Assembly: GCA_951230915.1 (NCBI GenBank)
Contig: OX579641.1
Coordinates: 22,856,254 to 22,920,253, forward strand
DNA from: Antitrichia curtipendula
Lineage: Eukaryota > Streptophyta > Bryopsida > Hypnales > Leucodontaceae
Reading direction: 5' to 3'
Length of the DNA: 64,000 bases
Shown: one piece after another, positions 1 to 11,602 of the stretch
Position numbering within the stretch: the first letter of the stretch is position 1
How the letters are laid out: each line of letters starts with the position of its first letter
Program-made: the position numbers and the translations under genes
The notes under the pieces: generated by a model
The model's input: only the letters and a program-made list of their open reading frames with translations
Told to the model about the DNA's origin: nothing
The model's database searches: none

Positions 1-775
1 AATGTCCTTGTAACCATGCTTGACGGGGGTCTCGTACGAACTTATACGTGACTTCCTGCACTCTACAATGTGAAATGAATCTGTCAAGTCATTTCAGGTG
101 GATGTGCCTGGCGTGGTTACCTGTACTCACAAAGATTGGCGTTCTTACCCTCTTGGGTAGGATTTGTCCAATAAAAACAATCTGGAAACCTTAAGGATAT
201 ACTTCTCATTATTTATTTGCTCGGATTCTAATCAAATTGCTGATGTTAACAGGGGAAGTAACATGGAAGAGAATCATCCAAGTAACCTTGCCAAAATAAC
301 GGCAATTTTTCATGGTTAGCTTTGCTAGAAAGGATGGGTTAGTTTTCCATCGCAGTCAAAGTGTGTAGTGGAAGTGACGCCATGTGGTGAGACTTTTCTC
401 CTGGTCCATGGCAGTGTCTAGTGGGACTGTGATTCGAATCAGTCTGTAGCATGTCTCGTCCGTGTCCTTCACAGTAAGGTCCTTTCTGTCCTCGGGTGTT
501 CAGTGGAGGATATTTTTCGGCTGCCTCTTCGAATTGAGCTTGTTTGTCATCTCTGGATGTACCATGTGTCACGATTTTTATGTCGCAGTATAATCGAACC
601 TGGACTCGTGCAACATACCTCAGGTTATGTATCAGTTTTGTGTGGTTTCTATCTGCTTTTACATTGATGTTGCTTTGAAAGAACCAGTACCTTGTGAATG
701 CCATCTCGTGCCCACAGCATGTTGCACCGCAGCATGGGCACTGTTTATTGCTGACTTTGCATACTTTATTTACAG
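1..775 (+). other. Intron of the ARGLU1-like gene (5' end outside window)
   Basis: This is the sequence upstream of the first visible coding exon. It ends in a pyrimidine-rich acceptor (ACTTTATTTACAG at 763-775). Open frames here on both strands show no family resemblance and cross the splice site. No transposon ends seen. Confidence 0.5.
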
Positions 776-1508
776 GCGGCAGCAAGAGGCTGAAAAAAAG
801 ATTATTGAGGAAGAATCTGCAAAGAGAGTAGAGGAAGCTATTCGAAAGAAGGTTCACGATGCCTTACACTCCGAGGATTTTAAGAAGGAGATGGAATTGA
901 AAATACAGGAGGGCAGGAAAAAAATCATTGATGACATTGCTGCTCAGCTTGAGAGGGAAAAGGAGGAAGCACTTGCTGAAGCCAGGAGGAAAGAGGTAAA
1001 CTGTTGCAATCCTACTGTCACTGTTCCTGTATTCTACTGGATTGTATGTTGGGATATCTGTTCGTAGCTGTTTTACAGTGGGCTGTTGTCAATTTCTCTC
1101 TGCATTACGTTAGTGTCCTCAGATTTACTTAACATTAATGAGAGCAAGTGGAATACCGTACCTGTATAATTTAGTCATCTAATTTATGGCATTTAGATGT
1201 CACTTAATTTAACGGTTGCTTGTCTTATTTATGGTTTTCAGGAAGAGAAAAAGAGAGAAAAAGAACAGTTAGAACAGATGCTTGAAGAGAACCGTCGGAA
1301 AATTGAAGAAGCTCAGAGGCGTGCAGCTGAAGAGCAAGCCAGGAAGGAAGAAGAGCGTTATCGTGAATTGGAGGCTTTACAACGGCAAAAGGAAGAAACA
1401 CTTCGGAGAAAAAAGTTGGAAGAGGAGCAAGGCCGAGCAGAGCAGATGAAAATTTTAGGCAAAAAGAACACTCGCCCCAAGCTGTCATTTGCCCTTGGGT
1501 TCAAGTGA
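776..1508 (+). CDS. ARGLU1-like protein, C-terminal two exons (5' part outside window)
   Basis: Two exons, 776-995 and 1242-1508, join in phase: acceptor TTTACAG before 776, donor GAG|GTAAAC, acceptor TTTTCAG, stop TGA at 1506-1508. Together they encode about 160 residues that are almost entirely charged and predicted helical/coiled coil (AEKKIIEEESAKRVEEAIRK, then ENRRKIEEAQRRAAEEQARK) and end in RPKLSFALGFK. That closing motif, after a long Glu/Arg helix, is typical of the arginine- and glutamate-rich protein 1 family, nuclear cofactors linked to Mediator and pre-mRNA splicing. The RS-rich N-terminus usual for the family is absent, so the upstream exon or exons must lie before the window; 1-775 reads as intron and I see no exon in it. 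The first base of exon 776-995 completes a split codon. A 3' UTR with an AATAAA-like signal near 1990 follows. Family assignment is by motif recognition, not by search. Confidence 0.85.
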
Positions 1509-4355
1509 GAGGACATGTATTGCATCACAGCAGAGATTCTTGTGCTTCTTCACATGGTTTCTTTGTTGATTAGGGTATCTGTCATTGTTTGAGGAGCCGC
1601 TTATGTGGTAGAGGTAGGAAGTTCTATAGCTAGGTATAGATAATTAGAATAGAAATGATGTTTTTTTTGCAAGAAATACTCATTGTAAAGCATATTATTG
1701 GTCTTTTTTCAAAAGCTTAGTGTTTCCGTTTATTTTTCACTGTCAATAGTTATATCCTTGTTGGAAGAAACTACAATCGAGTGAGCAAGTGCAGGTGTGA
1801 ATTTCGGTTGACACGGTGTAATATTCAGTAAACATCTTTGCATATTCAGCAATTCTTGAGTGCTTACCCATTCTACCCATTCTTTCATTTTTGGTCCCCT
1901 TAATACCCCTATTCAGTGTGCATCGTTCATTCTATTTGAAGTGTCCTATTTATAGTATTCTATATATTACACCCAAATAGCTTATTGTAGAATAAAAACT
2001 TAAAACATCACTACATCTGCGTCAATAATTATATGTACAATAAGGATAATAACTGTGAAAATTAACTAAGTTACCGGTATGCGTTTTGTACTACTGCCGT
2101 ACCTTCACGGTATCAAAAAGAGATCTTCGAAATGTTAAATTTATTTTTAAGTTTCAATTTTAACACATGCAATAATTTAACAAATTCCAAATTTTCTAAA
2201 ACCTGAATCAACATTTTTGGCTATAACAATTTCCAAAATATTATAACACTATGATATACATATAAAATACCTATGAGATTCATTTGGTGTCCAAAAAACA
2301 TGAATTTCATATTTTTAGTAATTTGATTGTAGAAATTCAGCGTAAGTATTCCTAACCCCTAAAGGTTCAGTTCTATAGTCAAACATTTCAAGCCTAATTT
2401 AGTCTTTTAACTTTTATTCAATTTCTATTATCAATGTGAAAAAATTTCTTGTAGATTTGTAATAGATTGAATCTTTCATAATTTGTTTAGTAATAAACAT
2501 AAATAAATTTGTTAAATGTAGCATAAATAATCCAATTAATTTCAAATATCTTCAAGAAGTACAAGTAGAAATGACAAAGAGCGTGAAAACTTCTCAAGTA
2601 ATTGTTTCATTTTTTGACCCTTAAACTCTATTGACAATGAACTTTTAAGTAAAATTATTACTATTAAGCTAAATTTTTAGCCTTCGTATAATTGATTGAT
2701 AAAATTTCAGTAATTTTCTTGTGTGAATAACGTATTTTTAAACTTTCAAGTTTTTTCATACAAATGATATACACTAAATACAATGCAATGTTTACCAATG
2801 AAGCAATGGTCTTTTTTGCATCCTTGAAAACATGCTCCTTCTAGTGAACAAAATTGTCATATATGGCTCTTCACAACCATTGCTTGGATATACAATGTTA
2901 TCATAAATCATTGCATTTTTGGATAGTTTCAAAGTTTTATAATGGAGTAGAGTCTAAACTCATTGGATTTCATTTTCTTTGTTTACATCAAATATTTGAA
3001 AAATGAACAATATATAAATTTCAATCAAGCTTGACCAAGGTCCATCCACTTTGAGGACATAATACTATTTACCAATGAAGCAAGGGTCTATTTTGCATCC
3101 TTGAAAAGTAGTCCCTTCTAGTGAACAAAATTGTCTTATATGGCTCCTTAGCCAACCTTAATCCTCAAATTAACTAATAAGTCCTTCCTAGGTATCTAGC
3201 ACAACATAATACCTCCCTAGCATTGCTTGGTTATACAATGTCATGGCAAAGACCATTGCTTGGTCATACAATGTTATGAGATGTGTGGATTTTTAGGGAT
3301 TAAACAAAACAAATAAAAACTCAATTCATGTCATAACATTGTTTACCAATGTTGGAAGATTCCCTTTTGCTTCCCTGGAAAGCAAGAGCCCCCCAACATG
3401 GAAACTCACAAAGGTTATTGTTGAGTGATCACACGTTTACTATAGCCACTCTTTAAAGACCAATGCTTTGCTAACAACTCATAGGTACCCATAGAGAACG
3501 CTGACAAAACCAAGCAAAAAGTACCAACTAGGCGCCCAATGGTTCCATTCAGTCTGTAACTAAATTCCCTCCCAGGAATCCCAGGAGGCATTATCCCTCT
3601 TTGCAAGAGGAAAGGGTGAGGCCGATTAACAATATTATGGACTAACATCAATATTCTAGCTCTCCAACATATAGTTTGACAAACATTCATTACCTCCATA
3701 CATCTCATAAACTGCAACCATACATATAGTCAAGGTTTGAGAATGCTTCCATATAAGGTGAACCATTGCTTGAGGTGCAAATGTACACTCCTATCAACAT
3801 TATTAACCAATGCTAGAGGGATCCTTTTTGCTCCCCTAGAAAGTGGGAGCTCCCAACATTGCAACTTCCAAGCCAGCCAATGACTCTTTGCAGATTAAAC
3901 TAAATTTACTCCTAGTAGGGACCCAAGGGCGGAATGATTTCGGTTGGTTAATACTGTTACGCATGTACAAAGGGAGTCTAAAATAATGCCACCAAAGCAT
4001 CATAATAATGGTTCTATGTACAAGGGCACAGAAACCTGGCCGAATATTAAAATTCTTACTACCCAAGTTTTCTGTACTGAAGAAACCAAAGCAGTTGCTG
4101 ATATCCAATTGCTGATTGAACAATCTCAGGATGATGGTTGAATCCTTTTGTTGCAGATCCAAGTCTCCGCCAGGCTTTGCATAAACGGCGGCATCAGTCG
4201 AATGTACAAGAGTGAAAAGAGCCTGCGAGTGAGAGCTGCCACCCATCCATCCATCCATCGGCAACCTTGCTTCATTGAAATTTGCTTAAAGAATGTATCA
4301 GCAATCTGCGCTCCATGAGATGAGGATTTCTCATATCTGTCCAGCTAAAAATTTC
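1509..4355. other. AT-rich convergent intergenic region with dispersed degenerate direct repeats
   Basis: It lies between the 3' ends of the ARGLU1-like (+) and SAP30-like (-) genes. Roughly 2780-3860 carries four diverged direct copies of a segment beginning TTTACCAATG or TTAACCAATG and running through TTTTTGCATCC or TTTTGCTTCCC to GAAAG..GAGC, near 2785, 3065, 3335 and 3797. The first two also share GTGAACAAAATTGTC. ATTGCTTGG-TATACAATGT-type phrases recur between them. No coding ORF stands out; the small ORFs on either strand lack resemblance to anything I know. Confidence 0.5.
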
Positions 4356-7049
4356 TCAGGCTCGCAGACGCTTGGCAGCTTGCATGAAGCCCATGATCAC
4401 TTGTCCCTCGTCCAACTCCTGCAATTCCAAAACCACAAATTGAGCAAGGATTGGAAGTGTCGGGATGAATGACTTTAAAAAAAGGGAAACTGTAGAAACG
4501 AAGAACGCGTCTGTGCAATCTCACTAAGAGCTGCGTCCTTTCAAGGTTTAACAAATTGATTTCCTAGTTTGTGGGAAGTCTCGAAATCTGGGGAGTGCGT
4601 AAAGAGGAAATATGGTGGAGCTTCCTACGGATCAGTAAATTAAGAGCTGTAATATTTGTGAAAGAAGCTGCAAACACATTGGAATCAAGCCGGGATTCAA
4701 GGTGCGTAGATCCTCACATCTTGAGCTAAAAACTGAGTTCTAGAATGTTAAAAAGGAAAGTGTAACCATAGTGTTCCAACTATCGTGGAACACTGTGGGT
4801 CAACATTGTTGTCGAATGTTATGTACTGCATAACATAATGAAAGCCGTTAGGTCTAGAAGTTGCCTAAGTATCAGACATAACGCTCTCCCTCAAACTATA
4901 TCGAGACTGTCAAATCTTGGAGATCTCTAGCCCTCTCAAAGTGCGAGGGGAGAATGGGTTTTATAACTCTAAATCGCCAATGTTGTTTCCAACAACATTG
5001 TGCCATGTATGTGGCAATGAAATTGACAGATGAGATACAGGACAAGACACACAGAATCAGTCACAGAATTCAGAAACTCTCGTACCTGCGACATGAAATG
5101 CCTCACGACTGCATCCACAAGCTGCTCCTTTGATGAGTTTGGACCAACTTCAACCTTGAAAACAGAAAGAGAAATTCCCGTCATCAGTTCAAGTTGTGCA
5201 CACAAAACTTCACGACCCTGAACACTCTGAAGATCAATTCTCTTCAAATTGTCTCCTGAGATTCACAAAAAGATGAGCTAGAAGTATTCCCATCTAAGAA
5301 CTTGAGCAACTGTTCACGATATAAAATCACTGTTAGCAAATCACTGTTCAAGATATAAAAACACTATCCCAATTAGAAAATGTACGACTCAAGCTCAACA
5401 CCAATTATAGCGTGTCTGACCACATTTTGTTGATTTTTGCCACAATACCAGCTTAAAATGACTTCGATATCGCTTCAGAATAGCCGTCTCCAGCTTGCTA
5501 AGGTTCACTGACTGCAGGCAAGGCAAACGCAAAGAGCTCACAAGTCAGTAATTATTCAAATAACCAATTGATAGTTCTTGCTATCTTTGAACAAAAAATA
5601 GCGTTTTTAAGAAATGAGGTCGGGTTGCATTATTTTATTACACGGCCTAAAGTTTATTGTTGAAGTGCTGTATTCTTACCGGTAAGCATTTGCTTGACAA
5701 ACCTCTCCCTTCATCTCGACCCTCTGTTTTGTGAAAGGAGTTGCCACATTGGGCTACCCTGACGCCAGGATTCGACGAGGTTGGTAATGCAGGCTTGCGC
5801 GAATGCACTCTGAATGAGTTTCTGGGGTAGTTTTTGTCTGCAACCACAAAGTTTTTCATCAATTCATTAGCCTTTTAAGAGAGTGACGCCCGGTAGGAAA
5901 AAGGAAAGTACGGATCTCGAGTAACCGAGGCAAAATTAATATTGGCTGTTAAACTGAACGAAAACAATGTGCAGAAGACAACATCATCACTCAGTTGGAC
6001 AATAGCTGTAATAAATAAACTCGTACCAAGACTTGTTTCCCTCGAGAATGGATTGTCTTCATTATCATCATCATCACCAACATTTTCCTTGTGGCCACTG
6101 GGAGCCTCAATCACGCTCAATGCGTTGCGCTGGAGCTTGACTTCATCTCCGTTTGTAAGCATCTGCACTCAAACAAACACAAAATAAAAGCAAGGAAAGT
6201 TAGTTCTCGTGAACTCATGCAATGGCCAACCAGGTAAAGGATACTGAAAACCTGATGCCCCATTTGTTAAACGCAACTCATCTCTTCCAATCAACACTTG
6301 GTGGGCCTTGAATTATCAACCATTTTAAGTGTAAGAAATCATGACTTGGCTGTGGTCACTGATCTTAGGATTGAAATGGGGCTATCTAATGTCCTTTCAA
6401 TAGCGACCTACTCGTTGAATATTTATATTAGAAATGGTCCAATACATTTGAGTGAGTGAGAATATCATTCGATCTCAAGAGAGTTTTGTAGTACCCAAAG
6501 TGATCTCTCCAGACCTTAAGTTTGTACTAATCTCCCAATAAAACCACACTACTAAATACTATTTAAAAATGCTTAAACTCCGACTGAAAGAGTAATTATC
6601 CTCTAGCTTATCATTCCAGCCTTCAGTCTATGCTTCCATTTTCCTCACTACATTCACCATGAGCTCAATTAAAACTCCCACAAAATGCAAATAGATCTAA
6701 GAAACTAAACTGATTGTTTCCAATTACTGTAACCACAGAGAGATTGAGAAACTGCTTCAGGAACCCACCTGCGAAATTCAAAGAAGGAAACCAACATCAA
6801 GAGTAAAGTCAACGTCTGTCTGCAGGCATTGACATAAACTAAGCATTAAAAAATGGTGATTCCATAAGAAGAAAGAAGAAAAATTACCAGCCAGTGCCAA
6901 CCACCCAAGCCCACCGCCTTCGTGACCACCCCTTGAAGACCCACCAGAACCGACTTGGTGCGATTGTTGCCCGTCACCAACACCTTGGTATGCCGCGGCA
7001 GCACAGCCAAGCCGTCTCCACCGTCCTCTCCCGGATGAAGACCCTCCAT
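4356..7049 (-). CDS. SAP30-like histone deacetylase complex subunit
   Basis: Six exons on the minus strand: 7049-6888, 6162-6027, 5837-5680, 5511-5449, 5154-5086, 4418-4356 (stop TGA 4358-4356). All junctions are GT-AG and keep phase; the product is 216 aa, close to plant SAP30-like proteins. Exon 1 starts MEGLHPGEDGG and carries LPRHTKVLVTGNNRTKSVLV...LGGWHWL (residues 19-54). Exon 2 continues MLTNGDEVKLQRNALSVIEA with an Asp-rich stretch. Exons 4-6 give LSKLETAILKRYRSHFKL, then PNSSKEQLVDAVVRHFMSQ, then DEGQVIMGFMQAAKRLRA at the C-terminus: the SAP30 SIN3-interaction region. SAP30 proteins bridge SIN3 and histone deacetylases in the nucleus. The start chosen is the first ATG that gives a family-like N-terminus; an upstream in-frame ATG at 7106 would add a low-complexity leader. 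A CACT/CCCA repeat lies just upstream (7081-7128). Confidence 0.9.
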
Positions 7050-7080
7050 AGCCTCCTTGCACGCACTCTCTTTTGTCTTC

Positions 7081-7128
7081 AAGTCCACCCCACCCCACCC
7101 ACCCACTCACTCACTCACTCACCTACAG
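7081..7128. repeat. C-rich and CACT microsatellite in the SAP30-like 5' leader
   Basis: CCCACCCC-type repeats are followed by about five CACT/ACTC units. The tract sits 30-80 bp upstream of the chosen start codon of the minus-strand SAP30-like gene, so it is either 5' UTR or core promoter; on the gene's strand it is a GA/GT-rich tract. Confidence 0.6.
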
Positions 7129-7560
7129 CAGCAGCATCATTTCAGTGTTGAGAGCAGTCGCAACAAAAGCTGGGTCCCTTTCCATTTTGATTTTCATTAT
7201 TAGTATGTGCATTGGATCAATCGCTCTCCGATGATTGCGTGTGGACTAATGCTATTCTAACGGGACCTGACGGTCGAAGACCTTTTTAATTTAAGTAGCA
7301 TGCTAAAAGGAGCAGATGCTTTTGCTGATCATCAGATCATGGCATTTTTCCACCAAACTCCAGCTTTTTCGGCCACTTGATCCGGGCGATAATAAATAAC
7401 GGCCATGGCTCGGGTGCCACTGTATGACACTACTGCTTTCGGCGCTTTCCGCGTGGTGCCATTTTTAGTAACAGGCAGCAGTGTTGTGTAATTGCATAAT
7501 AAAAACTCAAGATAGATATCGAAGTCAGACGCAGAGTGTGTTTGCAGAACACTAATTCAT
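7129..7560. other. Probable upstream region of the SAP30-like gene
   Basis: This is mixed-composition sequence upstream of the minus-strand SAP30-like gene. No ORF, RNA gene or transposon terminus was recognised. It would hold the promoter of that gene, but I cannot pick out a convincing TATA box. Confidence 0.3.
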
Positions 7561-7604
7561 AATAACAACAATAATAACAACAATAATAATAATGATAATA
7601 ACAG
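7561..7604. repeat. AAC/AAT trinucleotide microsatellite
   Basis: An imperfect run of AAC and AAT triplets, about 14 units, ending in ATGATAATAACAG. It directly precedes the first copy of the ~200-bp degenerate tandem repeats. Confidence 0.8.
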
Positions 7605-8310
7605 ATCATGTGTGGCTTTCAAATATGGAAACGTTTCGAAACTCTGACTGCAAACTTATTACACATCATGGAGTGTTGCCGCCTTGGATTGGAAACCTCC
7701 AAGTGAAAGATCTAGCAACTTACAGTACCAAATTGAGATTTTCCTGTGGATGGAAACCATGGATAGTTGGCCTAGTAAAGAGAATTTGCATGATGAACTC
7801 TACTAAGCTGGCTGTCGATATGTGGTCAATACTAACAGATCATAAAATAGAACTTAATACCTCTTCAACTTTCAAATGGGGCAACATTGCCACACCCCAA
7901 GTGCGCAAGATCTATCTACCAAATTGAGACTTCCTCTTGATCAACGAAAATTTCATTCTAAGTAGCCTGAAGTGCACTGTAATTCCACTAACTCCAGCTA
8001 TCGATTCCGTCACGATCAAATATCAATACGCTCAACACGTACTCAACAGATCATGTACAGTAGCTCCTGAACTTTCACATGTGGCACCATTGCCAAACCC
8101 CATGTGCAAGCTCGATCTATCTATCTATCTACCAAATTGAGATTTTCCTACCTACCAACGGAAACCTTAACAAGTAGCCTCAAGTGTAATTCCATAAAAC
8201 TCGCTCCAGCTAGCTATCGATTCACGATCAAACTGGCTCAATCAGATCAAGTACGCTCAACACTACAGAAGCTCCAGAACTTTCAAATGCGGCAACATGA
8301 ACTCTCTCTT
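7604..8310. repeat. Degenerate tandem repeat, about 200-235 bp unit, three copies plus a partial
   Basis: Copies begin with (A)ACAGATCAT or ATCAGATCAAG near 7604, 7838, 8047 and 8242. Each contains in the same order: a GAACTTTCAAATG-like phrase, GCAA..CTCGATCTATCTACC, ACCAAATTGAGATTTTCC, AGTAGCCTNAAGTG, and CTCCAGCTATCGATTC. Spacing is 234, 209 and 195 bp. The third copy has an expanded (ATCT)n run at about 8113-8130. There is no shared long ORF, so this is a diverged minisatellite-like array of unknown origin. Confidence 0.65.
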
Positions 8311-8568
8311 ACAAGATTCCGCTGTTCAAAATCTCTCTCGCAAATCACGATTTCATGCGCACAGTTTCCTACCCGAATGATTCCAAAGAGAATACATAAG
8401 AAGTTTAGAGTACAGGCTACCTGAGTAGATTTCACTCCAGTAAAACCCAAATTGAGCGCGCTCTCTGCCGTTGTTCAGCTACCCGCTACCGGGACGTGCT
8501 CCTGGCGACCCCAAAGAGAGCCTCTTCCGTGCACTGCCATGACGTCGTCGAGCCATAACTCCACCTTG

Positions 8569-8569
8569 C

Positions 8570-8606
<37 letters not shown>
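8569..8606. repeat. (CTGT)n microsatellite
   Basis: About nine uninterrupted CTGT units. The repeating Thr-Asp-Arg-Gln readings in minus-strand ORFs here come from this repeat and do not mark a protein. Confidence 0.95.
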
Positions 8607-8947
8607 ACCCAAAACACTCGCTCTACCGAAAAAAAAAGAGACCTCAAATTGCGCACGGATGACCAAATGCAAAGCAGAGAAATACTAGCGATGGCAAACT
8701 TAGCAGCCTTCCCACAACTACAATTGAGATCACCAAGCCAAGCTAAAAGCCAAAGCAGACTAAATTCCAGTACCACACTACTGCTACAACGGTGGCAATG
8801 TTTTGCAAAGTTCAAAGTTTTGAGGGTATCAAAGAGTTCCGAATCGGTAAGAGAATTGGTATGATGGCGACCCAAAGGACTTCCGAATCTGAAGATGCAA
8901 GGGGGTTGCGAAAAGTATGATGAAAAGGGGGGTGCTTGCTTTTTTCC

Positions 8948-8982
8948 CGGGGGGGGTGGAGGGGGGAGCCGGGGAGGGGGGA
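8948..8982 (+). other. G-rich tract with G-quadruplex potential
   Basis: Four guanine runs of 8, 6, 4 and 6 Gs are separated by loops of 1-4 nt, in an otherwise AT-rich window. The surrounding 8450-9060 is also comparatively GC-rich but has no recognisable gene; the 171-aa minus-strand ORF across it is proline-rich low complexity at one end and microsatellite-encoded at the other. Confidence 0.6.
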
Positions 8983-9177
8983 AGATATGATGAGTGCGCA
9001 AGGGGAGCAGGGAGAGAGGCGTGTGGACGTGTCAGCATGGGCACTGGTCCCCATGCTTTCCGCTTTTCTTTACTGGAGCTTTTTCCTGGAACCTAAGGTT
9101 ACTTAATTTGGGGCCTCCGTCCACGTTCTAGCGTGTTTCGGTACAGTTGTTTAGCTTCGTTTTATGTTTTAACTTTA

Positions 9178-9564
9178 TGGCAGACGACCCATTTCCAACC
9201 ACTTAAAGCAATTATTACGTATATTTGGAGAGCAGGTTTTTTTAAGTGCCTAATTTTTCCCATGTATAGAAATGGAATTTTGGAAGGATTGCATATTTTT
9301 CCAGAATTTTATTATACAAAATGTAGTTACTATGAACTTTTCAGTGGAAGATTCTCTTTGACCTATAATGGTCATGTAGACCTTTTTTTTATTTCTAATC
9401 GTACGCTCATTGCAAAATTGACCAAGGTCTGGTTGCAATATTGGTAGCCTTGCAACCAATCGTAATGTGCCAAAACTACTCCTCGAACTATGCCAAAACT
9501 TCACAAAAACGTAACAGTTTATAGATTGAAAATAGGAAGGTGGTTGGAAATGGGTCAGCTACCA
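9178..9564. mobile_element. Non-autonomous TIR element, TGGYAG family copy 1 (387 bp, TA target)
   Basis: Left end TGGCAGACGACCCATTTCC and right end GGAAATGGGTCAGCTACCA are inverted repeats of about 25 bp. Both sides are flanked by TA (9176-9177 and 9565-9566). A second copy lies in opposite orientation at 19955-20280 and shares internal sequence (ATTGCAAAATTGACCAAGG and its complement). TA duplication suggests the Tc1/mariner-Stowaway group, but the termini do not match the usual Stowaway CTCCCTCC end. No transposase is encoded; the ORFs inside are chance. Confidence 0.8.
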
Positions 9565-10453
9565 TATCTCCAATTTTTTGTCCCTCGTGCCTTGGATTCC
9601 ATCTTCAGTTCTTCTTTGTAGGCTGAATTCCCAACTGGGAATTGGCATCATCTAGCTAGTAAATTGGTATCGCCACAAATCATTATTTTTGTGGGTATTG
9701 ATATAATATAGTACAGTAAGTTGTACACTTGCATTGATTTAAACTCTTGACTGCTAATAATGATATCTTAGTGGCGAACCATACTAAGTAATTGATTTGG
9801 AAATGCTCTAAGTTAAATATTTCCTTTTGGTGAAGTTTTTTTTAATCAAGAGCACAACTATCTATACTATACAGGTAGAACCTCTCTTAGTGCATGGTGT
9901 TGGGATTATGTGACATACCCTAATTGGTTTTCCATGGTTTCCAGATCTCTCAACCTCCGAGGTTTTGGAAGTGCCGTTCTTCTACTCCAGCGGTAAAAAA
10001 ATGGGTTGAAGAATGGTTTTCTTCGACAAGTTTTCATTCCTCCATCGCTCACTCTTTCAACACAATACAATGCTCCATAGTTCACTTTCACCGGGGGTTA
10101 ATGCAAGTTTTCCGTTGCCTGCTCCACTTTCTTTCCGCGCCACTTGCAACAATGACTTCCATTCTCTAAGAAATTTTTGATGTTGCTCACCTTCTCAAGG
10201 GATGTCAGACTATCTTCTTACTCAATGGCTTCCCACTGGCTCCTCTTTTCTCTCACTATGCTCATATTCTTTGAAAAAATTTGCTTCTTAGAGGGGTTGT
10301 GACCAAGGCTTTTTTTTTTGACCCGTGTCCCCCCTGCTAGCTTCACTGCAGAGGCCAGTTTTGGGAGGGACGAAGCTAGAGAGGTCAAATCTCTAACAAT
10401 CTAGCGAAATTTCACCAAAGAAAAGAAGCTCCGGTTGTGATTACCCCTAGTAA
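9565..10453. other. Intergenic region containing one copy of a ~380-bp dispersed repeat
   Basis: About 9930-10310 matches 44170-44550 in reverse orientation. Shared phrases include CTCTCAACCTCCGAGGTTT, GGGTTGAAGAATG, TTTTCTTCGAC and CTCTTTTCTCTCA. On the minus strand this copy reads ALPKPRRLRD; the 44.5-kb copy reads the same peptide on the plus strand. No terminal repeats were located, so the element class is unknown. Confidence 0.6.
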
Positions 10454-10911
10454 GGTAACTCAATCTGTGACATGCTAAATGGGAGCCAACCTATCACAAG
10501 CAAAATTATACTAATGTTGTACATTAAGGTAGGGGAGTGTAAAAGCGACCTCTAACACATAGGTACATTTTACTTTCTTCAATGTACCAACATTGTCCAT
10601 TTCAGGAAGGGGTTGCTTTTAGAAACCACTGCGTTTCAACTTCAAAAATTTGTAACTAATTCCATGAAGGTCCAAAAAATATGAAACGACTTGGCTTAGA
10701 TGCCAATTCCATTTTCCTTCCTAGTAAAATTGACTGAAAATTGTTTCCAAGGAGTTTAGCCTCCCTAAAAATGCAATCAGCTCTTAAAGGGTTGCTTTAA
10801 CAGCCTCCTACCTTACATTCCAGTTTAGAAATGTGCACCACTAGAAGAAATATGCCTGTGATGGACTGGCTCCCCATTTTGCCATTTTGCCTGTCGTAGG
10901 CTGAGTTACCT
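10454..10911. mobile_element. AGGTAA-end TIR element, 460-bp subfamily copy 1 (TA target)
   Basis: It begins AGGTAACTCA and ends TGAGTTACCT, flanked by TA on both sides (10452-10453, 10912-10913); length 458 bp. The right terminus, read inward, continues GCCTACGACAGGCAAAAT, matching the terminus of the 464-bp element at 36291-36754, so the two belong to one subfamily. The interior has no ORF of note and shares CATAACTAATTC-like and GTCCAAAAAAT phrases with that copy. Confidence 0.75.
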
Positions 10912-10985
10912 TACCGCTGTACCTCCTGTAGCTTAGCTTGTGTGTTTCTGTGGAGGAGTTCCTCGCATCTTTCTGTTTTTCTGTC

Positions 10986-11017
10986 TCTTTTTGTTTTTGT
11001 TTTTGTTTTTGTTTTTG
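10986..11017. repeat. (TTTTTG)n microsatellite
   Basis: Five near-perfect TTTTTG units. Phe-Val/Phe-Cys and Lys-Gln repeats in overlapping ORFs are produced by this tract and do not support a gene. Confidence 0.85.
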
Positions 11018-11310
11018 GGCTGGGACTGAGTTTGGCTGTCTGTCTGACTTTGACCGTTGTGGCCACAGGGGAAAAAGTTGGAGCTGCGCTTTTCTTCGGA
11101 TCAGTCCACTCACTTGGGAGCATGATCTGGGGATGGGGATGCTCGAGGGCCCACCCTCGCGCAGACAGTTGACAGGATGTTAAGTTAGTGCCCAACTGGA
11201 GTTTAATGGAGTAGGTCTGGAGGGGTTCGAGGGGGACTAGATTCTTGCAATCTGATTGGTGGAAATCGACGGACTCTTGACCCTCTGCTGTAGTGTGAAG
11301 TGGCTGTCTA

Positions 11311-11600
11311 AGTTACACCTAAAATTGTAGGTTTTTTAAAATCGGACATAGCTGCAAATTCTTGCCTGAAATATACTCTCCCATTGTTCATGAGAAGCTA
11401 CGATCACTTCTAGGAACACCTATTTTCAGCACTTTGAAAATTTGTAGTTGATTCATGGGGTGTCCAAAAAAATACATTGGTTTGAAGGGAATTTAGAATC
11501 CCCTTTTCTACTACCAAGAGGACCTCACAAAAAGTTTTCCGATGTAATAATGGGAACCATGTTGAATTTCTTGTTTGTGCAATTTTAGGTGTAGTTACCT
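11311..11600. mobile_element. AGGTAA-end TIR element, ~285-bp subfamily copy 1 (TA target)
   Basis: The right end TTTTAGGTGTAGTTACCT is followed by TA (11601-11602). The left end AGTTACACCTAAAATTG follows TA but has lost about four bases of the terminus. It is homologous to 44619-44901 in reverse orientation, sharing the phrases around TAGAATCCCCTTTT, GGTGTTCC and ATTCTTGCCTGAAATATACTC. It encodes nothing. Confidence 0.75.
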
Positions 11601-11602
11601 TA

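Noticed and set aside
4969..5247. 92-aa minus ORF taken as a stand-alone gene
   Set aside because: Only 69 bp of it (5154-5086) is exon; both ends run into introns of the SAP30-like gene.
8486..9001. 171-aa minus-strand ORF, the longest in the 7-21 kb stretch
   Set aside because: One end is the poly-Pro/Gly product of the G-rich tract and the other the (CTGT)n microsatellite; no domain pattern between.
10841..11195. Overlapping ORFs with Lys-Gln or Phe-Val repeats
   Set aside because: Generated by the (TTTTTG)n microsatellite; they also cross a transposon border.
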